A stretch of 64,000 nt of DNA from JBCCCJ01 sp039029315. Lineage in GTDB: Bacteria; Bacteroidota; Bacteroidia; J057. The position numbers and the translations under genes were made by a program. This document shows positions 25,661-34,851 of this stretch, piece after piece; the stretch's first letter is position 1, and each line of letters starts with the position of its first letter. A model generated the notes under the pieces. That model saw nothing but the letters and a program-made list of their open reading frames with translations. It was not told the origin of the DNA and did no database searches. The DNA is taken from NCBI GenBank assembly GCA_039029315.1, contig JBCCGK010000002.1, positions 1-64,000 of the forward strand, given 5' to 3'.

Positions 25661-26995
25661 TTACAACCACTCATTCGCAAGATTGGCCAGCTCAGATCGT
25701 TCGCCTTTTTCCAACGTAATGTGGGCAAACAGGCTTTGTCCCTTGAGTTTGTCAATCACATAAGACAATCCATTGCTTTGGGCATCGAGGTAAGGGGTAT
25801 CGATTTGATGAATGTCTCCGGTGAAAATCAGTTTGGTTTCTTCTCCTGCACGGGTAATGATGGTTTTGATTTCATGTGGAGTCAGATTTTGGGCTTCATC
25901 AATAATAAAAATCACCCGTGATAAACTTCTACCGCGAATATAGGCCAAAGGGGTAATGAGGATTTTTTCGTCCTCCACCATTTGTTCAATTTGCTTGTAT
26001 CTTTTTTCAGAAGATTTGAACTGGTTTTTGATAAATCGGAGGTTGTCCCACAGGGGTTCCATATACGGATTGAGCTTGTCCTTAATATCTCCTGGCAAAT
26101 AGCCTATATCCTTATTCCCAAGCGGGACAACCGGTCGAGCAATCAGGATTTGTCTAAAATCTCTTTTCTGGTCTAAAGCTCCCGCTAATGCCAAGAGCGT
26201 TTTTCCGGTTCCTGCGACCCCTTGTATGGTTACCAGCCTAACCGTGGGATTGAAGATGGCATGCAAGGCAAACGCTTGTTCTGCATTTTTGGGTTTGATT
26301 CCATAGGCCCCCTGCTTTTCTACCCGATTCAAGGAGTTGGTGAGTGGATTGTAGAAAGTCAGAACCGATTGGGTACCGTTCTTGAGGATAAAATAGTGAT
26401 TGTTCGGAGGGGGTTGATCCATCACCTCTTCCACAGGAATGCTATTGTCCTTAAACATACGATCTATCACCTGAGGATTGACTCCATCGAGCAATGAGCG
26501 ACCTGTATATAAATTGGACACATCCTTGATTTTGCCTGTTTCATAATCTTCTGCTCGAAGATTCAATGCTTTGGCTTTCAAACGAAGGTTAATATCCTTG
26601 GTAACCAATACCACCCGTGCATCGGCTTCCTGTTCCTGAAGCAAAAGGGCTGCATTGAGAATCTTGTGATCGGCCTTCTTTTCATCAAATACTTTCTCAG
26701 CATCGATCTTCGGGGCAAACTGTGGCATGACCACTTTGAATTGCCCCTTCCCTTCTCCATTGATCTGAACCCAATCTTGTAAGGTGAACTTGCCAGACAT
26801 TCGGTCGATGAACCGAATAAACCTTCGCGCTTCAAAATTCAAGGTCGTATTCCCTTCCTTGAAACGATCTAACTCTTCCAGTACGGTAATTGGAATGGCA
26901 ATGTCATTCTCTTCGAAATTCTTAATCGCATCCGAATCATAAAGAATGACAGAGGTATCAAGGACAAAAATTTTTCTTCTGCTTATAGTCGGCAT
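25661..26995 (-). CDS. PIN domain-PhoH ATPase
   Basis: 444 residues, the PIN-PhoH (PhoH2/YlaK-type) architecture. The N-terminal PIN ribonuclease domain has VLDTSV (Asp 13), a Glu pair at 40-41, Asp 109 in KADHK and Asp 134 in VTKDINL. The C-terminal PhoH ATPase has the Walker A motif GVAGTGKT (259-266) and Walker B IFIIDEAQNL, then IFTGD. Such proteins are thought to act as RNA helicase/nucleases. Cytoplasmic. The gene is followed on the minus strand by the DnaA-box inverted repeat and the 1.1-kb gap. Spacing to the SDR gene upstream is 46 bp, so it may share that transcript. Confidence 0.92.
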   Translation of the reverse strand: MPTISRRKIFVLDTSVILYDSDAIKNFEENDIAIPITVLEELDRFKEGNTTLNFEARRFIRFIDRMSGKFTLQDWVQINGEGKGQFKVVMPQFAPKIDAEKVFDEKKADHKILNAALLLQEQEADARVVLVTKDINLRLKAKALNLRAEDYETGKIKDVSNLYTGRSLLDGVNPQVIDRMFKDNSIPVEEVMDQPPPNNHYFILKNGTQSVLTFYNPLTNSLNRVEKQGAYGIKPKNAEQAFALHAIFNPTVRLVTIQGVAGTGKTLLALAGALDQKRDFRQILIARPVVPLGNKDIGYLPGDIKDKLNPYMEPLWDNLRFIKNQFKSSEKRYKQIEQMVEDEKILITPLAYIRGRSLSRVIFIIDEAQNLTPHEIKTIITRAGEETKLIFTGDIHQIDTPYLDAQSNGLSYVIDKLKGQSLFAHITLEKGERSELANLANEWL

Positions 26996-27041
26996 ATATA
27001 ATGCTGTCTTCGGAGGTTATTTGGGCACACAAAATTAGGCT

Positions 27042-27809
27042 TTATCCCTGACTTACCCAATTTCTAAGATCCATTAAGGTTTCTTCTCCAAAGGCAGGGT
27101 CCTGTAAGAATTTTGCAATCTGAGTAGCGACGAAGCTTGGGGACCATAGTTTTCCCTCCCGTTTCAAGTCCAAAAACCGCTGGACACCTGGAAATACTTC
27201 TTTGGATTGCTCCCGTAAATGGTCCTGCATGGCTGTATCTACAGTCCCTGGTGCAAGAGACACTACCTTGACAGGATATGGCTGATTTTGTTGTTCAACT
27301 TCCAGACATTTGCTGTGCATATCCAAGGCCGCTTTGGTGGAGCAGTACATACTCCAGGAAGGGACGGCTCTTCTGGCAGCCCCACTGGATATATTCAGGA
27401 TTTTTTTGGGAATGGTCCACCCCTGTGTTACAGAGACAAATGCCTCTGTCATGAGCATGGGCGCCAAAAGATTCACTTTCACACCAAGAGAGAGGGCTTC
27501 TTCCTGAATCTCTCTTCCTATGGGTTGAACCGGACGGAGGGCAGCCGCATTCTGGATCAAATTTATCGACTGTAACGACCCGGAGTTTAATTTGCCTATC
27601 TCCTGAATCGTCCATGAAATGAGCGTATCGGTGTTCGCTAAGTCCATCAGATGATAGGCGATAGAGCAGGATTGTTCTTTGGCCAGCTCCAACAAGGAGG
27701 GATTTTCTCCACGAGAGAGGCATACCAAATGGTGATCTGGAGACAATAAGGTTTTGGCCAGGGACTCTCCGATCCCTCTGGAAGTACCAGTAATTACAAA
27801 TACATGCAT
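27042..27809 (-). CDS. Short-chain dehydrogenase/reductase
   Basis: 255 residues with the classical SDR layout: nucleotide-binding TGTSRGIG (7-14), NAAA strand end near 87-90, catalytic Ser 142, and YCSTK with Tyr 155 and Lys 159. The SLAPGTVDTAMQ block and overall length place it near the sepiapterin/benzil reductase branch, which prefers NADPH. Its substrate cannot be predicted. It lies 22 bp downstream of dihydroorotase on the same strand, so the two are likely in one transcript, perhaps with phoH. Confidence 0.9.
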   Translation of the reverse strand: MHVFVITGTSRGIGESLAKTLLSPDHHLVCLSRGENPSLLELAKEQSCSIAYHLMDLANTDTLISWTIQEIGKLNSGSLQSINLIQNAAALRPVQPIGREIQEEALSLGVKVNLLAPMLMTEAFVSVTQGWTIPKKILNISSGAARRAVPSWSMYCSTKAALDMHSKCLEVEQQNQPYPVKVVSLAPGTVDTAMQDHLREQSKEVFPGVQRFLDLKREGKLWSPSFVATQIAKFLQDPAFGEETLMDLRNWVSQG

Positions 27810-27831
27810 GTAAAAGAGGGGTTATTGCAGG

Positions 27832-29163
27832 TTAGCGGTCAAATGTCATGCGAGCTCCTCGAATTCCTTCATCAAACGCTCCGTTGTGATAAACCAGTTG
27901 GCCGCCAACGATCGTACTGCTGACGGAATGCTGAAAGCGGGTGCCCTCCAAAGGAGACCAGCCACATTTATACAGGACATTGTTTCGAGAGACTGTCCAT
28001 GGTTTGTTAGGATCTACCAATACCAAATCCGCATGATAGCCCTCTCGAACATAGCCACGCTTATCAACTTGAAAGCATTCTGCAGGCGCATGGCACATTT
28101 TTTCTACCACGCGCTCCAATGGAATCTCTCCCTGTTGGCTAAGTTCCAACATGGCAGGAAGAGCATGTTGAACCAAAGGGGCCCCTGATGGAGCCTTTGT
28201 ATATGGATTGTCTTTTTCGTCCAGGGTATGTGGCGCATGATCTGTGGCCACAATGTCCAGTGTATTGTCAAGCAAGGCTTTACGCAAAGCTGCTCTATCT
28301 TCCTTTCTCTTTACAGCAGGATTCCATTTGATCAATGTGCCTTTCTTCTCATAATCTTCTGAAGTGAACCACAAATGATGGATGCAGACCTCAGCCGTAA
28401 TTCGTTTCTGACCCAAGGGAATATCATTTCGGAAGAGAGACAGCTCTTTTGCAGTCGAAATGTGAAGAATATGCAGGCGTGTATCGTACTGTTTTGCCAG
28501 AGAGACTGCGAGAGAAGAGGAGGCATAACAGGCCTCTACAGACCGAATGATCGGATGCAGCTCAACGGGAATGTCATCTCCGAATGCCTCTATTTGAGCG
28601 GCCAAATTGGCCCGAACGATTTCTTCCTTTTCGCAATGTGTGGCAATCAACATGGGAACCTCCCGGAAGATTCCCTCCAGGGTCTTGGCATCATCTACAA
28701 GCATGTTCCCAGTTGAAGATCCCATGAACACCTTGACACCACAGACCGTTTTGGGGTCTGTTTTCATGACTTCTTCCAGATTGTCATTAGATGCTCCCAT
28801 AAAAAAGGAGTAATTGGCCATAGATACCTCAGCTGCCCGGTCATATTTGGCTTGAAGCAGTGCCTGAGTCAGCGCCTGTGGCTTGGTATTGGGCATCTCC
28901 ATGAAAGAAGTAATTCCTCCAGCTACCGCAGCTCTTGATTCAGTGGACAAATCGGCTTTGTGTGTCAGGCCAGGTTCCCGAAAATGAACCTGATCATCAA
29001 TGATGCCTGGCATGAGATATTGGCCTTGTGCATCAAGGGTGGTATCGGCTGAGAGTTTCAGTCTATTCCCAATGGTGTGAATACGGCCATGTTTGACAAA
29101 AACATCTGTTTCTTTGATCTGCCCCTCATTGATAAGACGTGCATGGTGAATGAGTAATGACAT
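27832..29163 (-). CDS. pyrC: Dihydroorotase
   Basis: Interconverts N-carbamoyl-aspartate and dihydroorotate in pyrimidine synthesis. 443 residues of the multi-domain-type (class I) amidohydrolase. Visible: DDQVHFREPGLTHK (56-69), FMEMPNT, VKVFMGSS with the Lys usually carboxylated, THCEKEE, LHILHIST and VATDHAPHT. One oddity: the first His of the usual HxH metal motif is Gln 58. Such a QVH form is, from memory, common in Bacteroidota, so the enzyme is still probably active. It is the first gene of a minus-strand group and is divergent from the nucleoside kinase. Confidence 0.9.
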   Translation of the reverse strand: MSLLIHHARLINEGQIKETDVFVKHGRIHTIGNRLKLSADTTLDAQGQYLMPGIIDDQVHFREPGLTHKADLSTESRAAVAGGITSFMEMPNTKPQALTQALLQAKYDRAAEVSMANYSFFMGASNDNLEEVMKTDPKTVCGVKVFMGSSTGNMLVDDAKTLEGIFREVPMLIATHCEKEEIVRANLAAQIEAFGDDIPVELHPIIRSVEACYASSSLAVSLAKQYDTRLHILHISTAKELSLFRNDIPLGQKRITAEVCIHHLWFTSEDYEKKGTLIKWNPAVKRKEDRAALRKALLDNTLDIVATDHAPHTLDEKDNPYTKAPSGAPLVQHALPAMLELSQQGEIPLERVVEKMCHAPAECFQVDKRGYVREGYHADLVLVDPNKPWTVSRNNVLYKCGWSPLEGTRFQHSVSSTIVGGQLVYHNGAFDEGIRGARMTFDR

Positions 29164-29240
29164 ATGGTGGATTTTGCCTTCGAATTTACAGAATATGTTT
29201 AACTTGACTGGCCATCCGTTAACCCTTAATCACGATAATT

Positions 29241-29882
29241 TTGAATTCATTGAATCATGTTGCTATAGCTGGTAACATCGGTGCTGGAAAAACCACACTC
29301 GTCAAAAAACTCGCAAAGCATTATCAGTGGGAAGCTCATCTGGAAGCAGTCGACAATAATCCCTATCTGGCCGATTTTTATGCTGATATGAAAAAATGGG
29401 CTTTTCCCCTGCAAATCTATTTTCTCCACAGCCGATTCAATCAGGTGCGAGAAATTCGAAATAGCGGCAAGGCCATCATTCAGGACAGAACCATCTATGA
29501 AGATGCTTATATTTTTGCTCAGAACCTCAGAGAATCAGAGATCCTTAGCAAACGGGATTTTGACAACTATTTGTGTTTGTTCGAGTCGATGGTTGATATG
29601 CTGAAACCCCCGGATCTGATGATTTATCTACGGGCCAATATCTCAACTCTTACCCGACAAATTGCCAGAAGAGGAAGAAATTATGAAGGAAGCATCACCA
29701 TACAATATTTAGAGGACCTTAATCGTCATTATGAGTCATGGATCTCCTCCTATGATTTAGGCAAGTTATTGATCCTGGAGGTTGACAATTTGAACTATGT
29801 AGATCGTCCTGAAGACCTGGACTATGTGATAGAACAAATTGATTCAGCTATTCTCCAAACAAAAGAGCATAAAATAAGTTGA
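29241..29882 (+). CDS. Deoxynucleoside kinase
   Basis: 213 residues of the dNK/thymidine kinase-2-like family (deoxyadenosine/deoxyguanosine kinase type), which phosphorylates deoxynucleosides in salvage. P-loop GNIGAGKT (11-18), DRTIYEDAYIFA with the DR motif, and RGRNYEGSIT for the lid. No in-frame ATG exists between the preceding stop (29220-29222) and the P-loop, so translation must start at TTG, either 29241 or 29250. The start at 29250 would begin NHVAIAGNIGAG, close to the usual family N-terminus. The next gene follows 6 bp downstream. Confidence 0.9.
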   Translation: MNSLNHVAIAGNIGAGKTTLVKKLAKHYQWEAHLEAVDNNPYLADFYADMKKWAFPLQIYFLHSRFNQVREIRNSGKAIIQDRTIYEDAYIFAQNLRESEILSKRDFDNYLCLFESMVDMLKPPDLMIYLRANISTLTRQIARRGRNYEGSITIQYLEDLNRHYESWISSYDLGKLLILEVDNLNYVDRPEDLDYVIEQIDSAILQTKEHKIS

Positions 29883-29888
29883 CCCTAC

Positions 29889-31142
29889 ATGAATCTATCT
29901 GTCCTTCCAGCCATCCTAGTAGCGCTCCTTTTCCTTTTTTTACTGGATTTGTATGTTTTTTCAGGTATCAAAACTCTTCTTGCAGGACTGGATTCTCTGA
30001 CTGCTCGTGGCACTTTCAAAGCCATTTTCTGGATTCTCTCTTTGGCAAAGATGGGATTCTTTTTATTTGGAATTTCTCTCTTTGTAGGTAGAGACCCTTC
30101 CAACTACCAGATGGCAAGTTTGATGTTCAGCCTGGTCATCATGCTTCTGGTTCCGGCTATGGTGTTTGCATTGTTTATGGTGGTGGGTGATGTATTCAGA
30201 TTAATCGAAGGTCTTCTCTCCTTGATTCCAGCTTTGGATACAGTGGATGAAGGATTTTTGCCAAAACGCAGAAAGTTTTTCAGTCAGATAGGACTCCTGG
30301 CAGCCGGAATTCCTTTTGTCGGTATTGCATATGGCATTCTCAAGGGAAAATATGATTTCAAAGTTCATCGCCTTACGCTCACATTCCCGGACCTGCCAGA
30401 AGCCTTTCATGGATTTACCCTGGCACAAATATCCGACATCCACTCAGGAAGTTTTGACAATCCTGAAGCTGTACAAAGAGGCGTGGATCTCGTCAATGAG
30501 CAAAAGCCTGATCTGATCGTCTTCACAGGAGATTTGGTGAACAATTATGCAAGTGAGATAGAACCCTGGATTGATACATTTGCCCAACTGAAAGCGCCTT
30601 ATGGTGTCTACTCAGTCACGGGCAATCACGACTATGGTGAATATGGAGCCTGGACCTCTCATGAGGAACGAGAACAAAATTTTGTACAATTACAGGAAAA
30701 CCATAAGCGAATGGGATTTCGTCTGCTGATGAATGAACATGTCAATCTCGATAAAGAAGGAGAACAAATTAGCCTACTTGGTGTCGAAAATTGGGGACTT
30801 CCTCCTTTCCCTCAAAAAGGAGACCTGAATCGGGCTCTGCGAGACAGTACTGATTTCAAGATCCTGCTGTCACATGATCCTTCTCATTGGGATGCTCAGA
30901 TCCTTCCCCATGCCTCTCATATTCATCTCACTCTTTCTGGTCATACACATGGGATGCAATTTGGGATTGAAATTCCGGGGATCAAATGGAGTCCTGTCAA
31001 ATATCGATATCCTCGTTGGGCCGGACTTTATGAGAAAGCCCAACAATATTTGTATGTCAACCGGGGATTTGGGTTCATCGGGTTTTCGGGCCGTGTCGGA
31101 ATTTGGCCAGAAATCACTCTCATTACTCTGGAAAAAGCATAG
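29889..31142 (+). CDS. Membrane-anchored metallophosphoesterase
   Basis: 417 residues. The first 110 hold three or four hydrophobic segments (about 5-27, 43-62, 74-105). The rest is a calcineurin-like phosphoesterase of the YkuE type: ISDIHSGSF, FTGDLVNN, TGNHDYGEY, LLSHDPSHWD and SGHTHGMQFG, giving a complete set of metal ligands. It probably faces the periplasm. Substrate unknown; relatives act on phospholipid- or UDP-linked substrates. It starts 6 bp after the kinase gene and ends 8 bp from a convergent gene. Confidence 0.9.
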   Translation: MNLSVLPAILVALLFLFLLDLYVFSGIKTLLAGLDSLTARGTFKAIFWILSLAKMGFFLFGISLFVGRDPSNYQMASLMFSLVIMLLVPAMVFALFMVVGDVFRLIEGLLSLIPALDTVDEGFLPKRRKFFSQIGLLAAGIPFVGIAYGILKGKYDFKVHRLTLTFPDLPEAFHGFTLAQISDIHSGSFDNPEAVQRGVDLVNEQKPDLIVFTGDLVNNYASEIEPWIDTFAQLKAPYGVYSVTGNHDYGEYGAWTSHEEREQNFVQLQENHKRMGFRLLMNEHVNLDKEGEQISLLGVENWGLPPFPQKGDLNRALRDSTDFKILLSHDPSHWDAQILPHASHIHLTLSGHTHGMQFGIEIPGIKWSPVKYRYPRWAGLYEKAQQYLYVNRGFGFIGFSGRVGIWPEITLITLEKA

Positions 31143-31150
31143 GTGTATTG

Positions 31151-31570
31151 TCAAAGTATAGGCCTAGCAGGATCTTCTTCCCATCCCCACTTCTTGTGAA
31201 TACCAAGCCATTCCTCTGGGGCATCCTCTAGCATCAACCACTGAAGGTTTTGAGCCTGAACCCATCCAGTGGAGAATTTGCCATTGGTTTTTTTGATCAT
31301 CACATAGGCCCAGATCTCACCATGCTGATCTGTACAGTGTGTGAGCGCCATTCCGTACTCCTTTTTGGGCAACGACAAATAGGAGTTGCCGGTTTCTGGA
31401 GATGGGTAGACCTTTAGACGAGAAGTTGTGATGTTGAAAAGGTGGGAAGAATACTCCATATATTCCATCGGAACTGAGGCCGCCTTGACTTGATCCCATA
31501 GCGCTGCGCTTTTCTGTGTGGCTATCATGCCCAGACTAAGGATCACGATTGTTATCAGTTTGTTTGTCAT
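31151..31570 (-). CDS. Small secreted protein, possible SH3-like fold
   Basis: 139 residues with a signal peptide (hydrophobic 4-17, cut near SAA at about 23). The body has several short strands (LKVYPSPETGNSYLSL, WAYVMIKKTNGKFSTGWVQ), resembling a bacterial SH3-like module, and one Cys. No family is assigned. It is convergent with the metallophosphoesterase gene, 8 bp away, and stands alone downstream of the LytTR operon terminator. Confidence 0.65.
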   Translation of the reverse strand: MTNKLITIVILSLGMIATQKSAALWDQVKAASVPMEYMEYSSHLFNITTSRLKVYPSPETGNSYLSLPKKEYGMALTHCTDQHGEIWAYVMIKKTNGKFSTGWVQAQNLQWLMLEDAPEEWLGIHKKWGWEEDPARPIL

Positions 31571-31802
31571 GATGTTTGGAAGTGTTTGTCATTGATGTAA
31601 AATCAGGGAAAAGCATCAGTGTTCTCTCATTTAGACGGATAGATATTGCCATATATCAATAAGATTCTCGAATAAAGCCTCTCTTAACATTGTCCAAACA
31701 CTCCAATGACAGCAAGACAAAATGACTCTCCTTCTCAGGATATCTAGTTTGATTCTCCTCTTTTTTCCTGTTCTTCATATAAGGGATTCCTCAGGGGTTA
31801 AT

Positions 31803-31827
31803 AGGGAAAAAGGGCATTTTTTTCCCT
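31803..31827 (-). terminator. Terminator of the LytS/LytTR operon
   Basis: AGGGAAAAA (31803-31811) pairs with TTTTTCCCT (31819-31827) around a 7-nt loop, 38 bp beyond the LytTR stop codon. On the minus strand the stem ends in a T-rich arm. The rest of the 290-bp gap to the start of the small secreted gene shows nothing I can name. Confidence 0.6.
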
Positions 31828-31864
31828 TATTTCCCTCCCTCGAATAAAATTGCGAGATGGAACA

Positions 31865-32548
31865 CTAGCCTAACAATAAGCGTTGGAGGTTCTCCTTATA
31901 GCTACTTGCCAATGGCACCTGTTCATTACCTACAGTCAATTGATGCCGTTCCATCTTTTTGATCGCATGGATGGCGACGATATAGGATTTATGCACCCGA
32001 ATGAATTCCCCTGAGGGAAGTAATTCCAGAGCTTTTCCGATGGTCATGCGTGTGCTGACCCTTCTGCCCTCTTCATGAAAGAACAAGAGATTGGTATCAG
32101 AGCGAATGTACAGCACCTTCCCAAGATCTACCTTGACCCAATCATAGCCATCCTTAATAAACAAACTGGGAGATTGTTTGAGGCGTTTTTGCTGGGCCTG
32201 AAAGGCACGATTACAGGCCTCCAAAAAACGGGTCAGAGAAACTGGCTTGAGCAAATAATCCAAGGCGCGTAGCTGAAAGCCCTGAACTGCATAATCCGAA
32301 TAGGCCGTAACAAACACCAGGTGCACATCCATGTTCTGAAGCAACTCCGCCAATTCTGTTCCCATCAAATCCGGCATCTGAACATCGAGAAATACCACGT
32401 CCACGCGATTGCTTTGTAGATAGGCAAGGCCTTCTGTTGGATGCACAAATGTTCTGGCCAGATGCAAAAAGGGAATTTTGGCAGCATGAGATTCAATGAC
32501 CTTCAAGGCGGCAGGTTCATCATCTATGGCTATGGCTTGTAAAATCAT
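31865..32548 (-). CDS. LytTR-family response regulator
   Basis: 227 residues: receiver domain (AIDDEPAA, phospho-acceptor Asp 55 in VVFLDVQMP, Lys in LLKPVS) followed by a LytTR DNA-binding domain (LYIRSDTNLLFFHEEGRRVSTRM, then FIRVHKSYIVAIHAI). It controls transcription in response to the kinase encoded just upstream, with which it overlaps by 4 bp. The regulon is unknown; the operon also encodes an outer-membrane barrel and a DUF2846-like protein, which may belong to it. Confidence 0.95.
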   Translation of the reverse strand: MILQAIAIDDEPAALKVIESHAAKIPFLHLARTFVHPTEGLAYLQSNRVDVVFLDVQMPDLMGTELAELLQNMDVHLVFVTAYSDYAVQGFQLRALDYLLKPVSLTRFLEACNRAFQAQQKRLKQSPSLFIKDGYDWVKVDLGKVLYIRSDTNLLFFHEEGRRVSTRMTIGKALELLPSGEFIRVHKSYIVAIHAIKKMERHQLTVGNEQVPLASSYKENLQRLLLG

Positions 32549-33615
32549 TGGTATCTTTTTTGATTTCCTTGCTCCTCCACATCTTTTCTTCCTCTCCCCA
32601 AGCTGATCTGTAGCCTAAGCTTGAATGTACCTTCTCCAGACACAATATCGAGGGAGTGTGCATCTGGATAACAAAGGGCCAATCTTCGACGAACCTGTTC
32701 AATTCCTTTTCCTGTACTTGGTTGTTCAGTTGTACTCACATTGTTTTCAGCATAGAAGGACAGTTCATTCTCTTCGATGAGCAATTCAAGTTTGGCTGGC
32801 TCATGTTCTATGGAAGAGAAACCATACTTAAATAGATTTTCAATAAAGGGGAGCAGTAATAAAGGCGGAATCTGTCCGGAAGTCTCATCCCATTCAATCC
32901 ATACCTGAAGTTGCTCAGGTCGGGCCAATCTGGCTTCTTGCAAGGCAATATATCTTTGCAAAAAGGTCAGCTCTTCTCTAATGGGAACAAATTCCTTTTG
33001 AGCTTGCTGAAGGCTAAATCTCAGGATGCCTGACAGTTCTTGTATATGTTCAGCAAGGCTTTGATCTGCAAGTGGCACGGCCTGACTATAGATGGTATTG
33101 AGAGCATTGAATAAAAAATGAGGATTGAGTTGTGCGCGTAAAGCTTTGAGTTCAGCGGCTGTTTGGACTTGAAGCAAACGGGTTTGCTGATTTCGATTTT
33201 GAATCAATGCTGCAATAGACACAAATCCCCCAATGAACAACAGACATAGTGAGGCAATAAGCAGATTCTCTTCTACCAAATCCGCCTGAAAGGAGGTACT
33301 CCACTGAAGCAGTTGATATAGGATAAACAGCAGGGTCAGCATCCAGCTTCTATACAGCCATTTACCCCCTCTTTTTACTTGCCACCATTGATAAGGGCCA
33401 CGGAAATTCAGCCAGCCCAAAAGGAGTAAGCCTGCCAGGATGAAGACATAGCCCATCAGCCATCTCAAAAATCCTCCTAGTTGCCCCCATTCGCCAGCAT
33501 ATTGTAGAATCAGGCTCTCTCGGACTTGCCATCCCCAATAAGCTGTCAAGCCAAGAAATAGAAAGAGAAAAAGGGGTTTACCAATTTTATTCCAGTTTTG
33601 ATTTCGCTTTTTCAT
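32545..33615 (-). CDS. LytS-type sensor histidine kinase
   Basis: 356 residues from the ATG at 33615 (a TTG one codon upstream is possible). Four hydrophobic segments (about 15-33, 52-71, 89-107, 118-140) form the membrane sensor. The kinase core has the His_kinase family signature AQLNPHFLFNALNTI with phospho-acceptor His near 166. A short HATPase region follows (LLLPFIENLFKYGFS, GKGIEQVRRRL). It pairs with the LytTR regulator (4-bp overlap). It also overlaps the upstream DUF2846-like gene by 29 bp, showing tight operon packing. Confidence 0.92.
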   Translation of the reverse strand: MKKRNQNWNKIGKPLFLFLFLGLTAYWGWQVRESLILQYAGEWGQLGGFLRWLMGYVFILAGLLLLGWLNFRGPYQWWQVKRGGKWLYRSWMLTLLFILYQLLQWSTSFQADLVEENLLIASLCLLFIGGFVSIAALIQNRNQQTRLLQVQTAAELKALRAQLNPHFLFNALNTIYSQAVPLADQSLAEHIQELSGILRFSLQQAQKEFVPIREELTFLQRYIALQEARLARPEQLQVWIEWDETSGQIPPLLLLPFIENLFKYGFSSIEHEPAKLELLIEENELSFYAENNVSTTEQPSTGKGIEQVRRRLALCYPDAHSLDIVSGEGTFKLRLQISLGRGRKDVEEQGNQKRYQ

Positions 33616-34078
33616 CAACTCTAAATCTTTTCATGTGTTTGACAGCCCTCGCAGAGTCTCGTTGGACGAGGAACATACGACTAACCATAAATTCATAATC
33701 CATAAGCCCTTCCAGGTAATATACTTTTCCCTTCTCTACCTCCAAAATAAATGACTGACCTTCAAAATTTGGGTATCGAAATTCTGGAACAGTTTCCAGG
33801 CTCAATTTTCCTTCAGGCACCTGGACTTCAAACCAGGTTCGGGGTCTCAGCTTTGTGATTGGCTGACCATTGATTTTTAGAGAAAATCCCGACCGTAGAT
33901 AACCATAACCTCCTCTTTGGTAAATTTTCAAGGTAGCAGTCGCCTCTTGACTAAATACAGGACCAACATCCATAGCTAGTAATAAACACAAGCAAGTAGT
34001 CGTGAATACAAGCCATACTGGCGATACAATTGGCCGCGGGAAAAGAGGCCTGCAATTCACATTTAGCGCTCCTTTCAT
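33587..34078 (-). CDS. Secreted DUF2846-like protein
   Basis: 163 residues with a long N-terminal signal (hydrophobic stretch about 20-40, cut near FSQE). The mature part resembles the DUF2846 domain: ATLKIYQRGGYGYLRSGFSL, then INGQPITKL, RTWFEVQVPEG and VEKGKVYYLEG. The basic C-terminal tail overlaps the kinase gene by 29 bp. Placed between a barrel and a sensor kinase, it might be part of an envelope sensing unit; this is inference. Confidence 0.7.
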   Translation of the reverse strand: MKGALNVNCRPLFPRPIVSPVWLVFTTTCLCLLLAMDVGPVFSQEATATLKIYQRGGYGYLRSGFSLKINGQPITKLRPRTWFEVQVPEGKLSLETVPEFRYPNFEGQSFILEVEKGKVYYLEGLMDYEFMVSRMFLVQRDSARAVKHMKRFRVDEKAKSKLE

Positions 34079-34851
34079 GATTTATTTTTTTTAGGAAAAT
34101 TGGCTCCAAAAAGGAAAAAAACCTGAACATAGAACTGACCAAAACGATCTATTGGGGCATTCACTGAACTTGCATTGACGGCCTGCCATGATTCCTCATT
34201 CAGCCCTCTCCGGTAGCCAAATTGAATGTTTTGACTGAGACTGGTCCGACTTTTGGCCCGACCTTGCAATAGCTCGATTCCCAGATCAAGGAACATGCTT
34301 TTGTGAAAGACATGTGGAAAAGCAATTGGCTCTGCCACCTGCTCGATTTGATCGAAATCTACTTCAATCCCTCCTTCAAGTGGAGTGATCCAAAAAGAAC
34401 TGCTTGCATCACCGATTCCGGCCTTGAGTATTAAGGCAGAGTTCCTGTTCTGGAAGATGGAAAAGCCGACATTGAACATATTCACTGATTGACTGGCAAC
34501 CATATTATACTTGGGATTTCCATATGGCTCGAGGATAAAGGGGGCAATAAGCGAACTGAGACTCGCACCAGCATACACCCTTTTGTATCGTATCCCCGCC
34601 CCATAAAATAACATGCTTCGGTACCTTGGCAGGTTCACACCTTTAGTCTCGAATAGTTCATACAAATTTTGGTAGCCGTGGTCATAGGACATTGTAGCGC
34701 CAGGAAGTCCAAGCGAAAGAAAGAAACTAAAGGGAAAATTATCAGGATCTTTGAGCTGGCTGGATTTAGGATTTTCTTGCTGGAGAACCTGGGCAGGCAG
34801 GAAGATCGGCAGCAACAATACAAATAGGCAGAGGATGGATGTATAACGCAT
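34075..34851 (-). CDS. Outer-membrane barrel-like protein, first gene of the LytS/LytTR operon
   Basis: 258 residues with a signal peptide (about 1-20, ending LPAQ). The mature part shows alternating strands with Gly/Tyr turns (YGAGIRYKRVYAGASLSSL, FNVGFSIFQNRNSALILKAGIGD, FYVQVFFLFGANF) as in small outer-membrane barrels. It ends in a basic tail that overlaps the DUF2846-like gene by 4 bp. No family is recognised. As the first gene of the operon it follows the 530-bp REPIN-bearing gap. Confidence 0.7.
   Translation of the reverse strand: MRYTSILCLFVLLLPIFLPAQVLQQENPKSSQLKDPDNFPFSFFLSLGLPGATMSYDHGYQNLYELFETKGVNLPRYRSMLFYGAGIRYKRVYAGASLSSLIAPFILEPYGNPKYNMVASQSVNMFNVGFSIFQNRNSALILKAGIGDASSSFWITPLEGGIEVDFDQIEQVAEPIAFPHVFHKSMFLDLGIELLQGRAKSRTSLSQNIQFGYRRGLNEESWQAVNASSVNAPIDRFGQFYVQVFFLFGANFPKKNKS

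Noticed and set aside
31578..31710. Complementary segments AGTGTTTG/CAAACACT and GTCATTG/CAATGAC
   Set aside because: The pairs cross each other instead of nesting, lie in an unremarkable gap, and could easily be chance.
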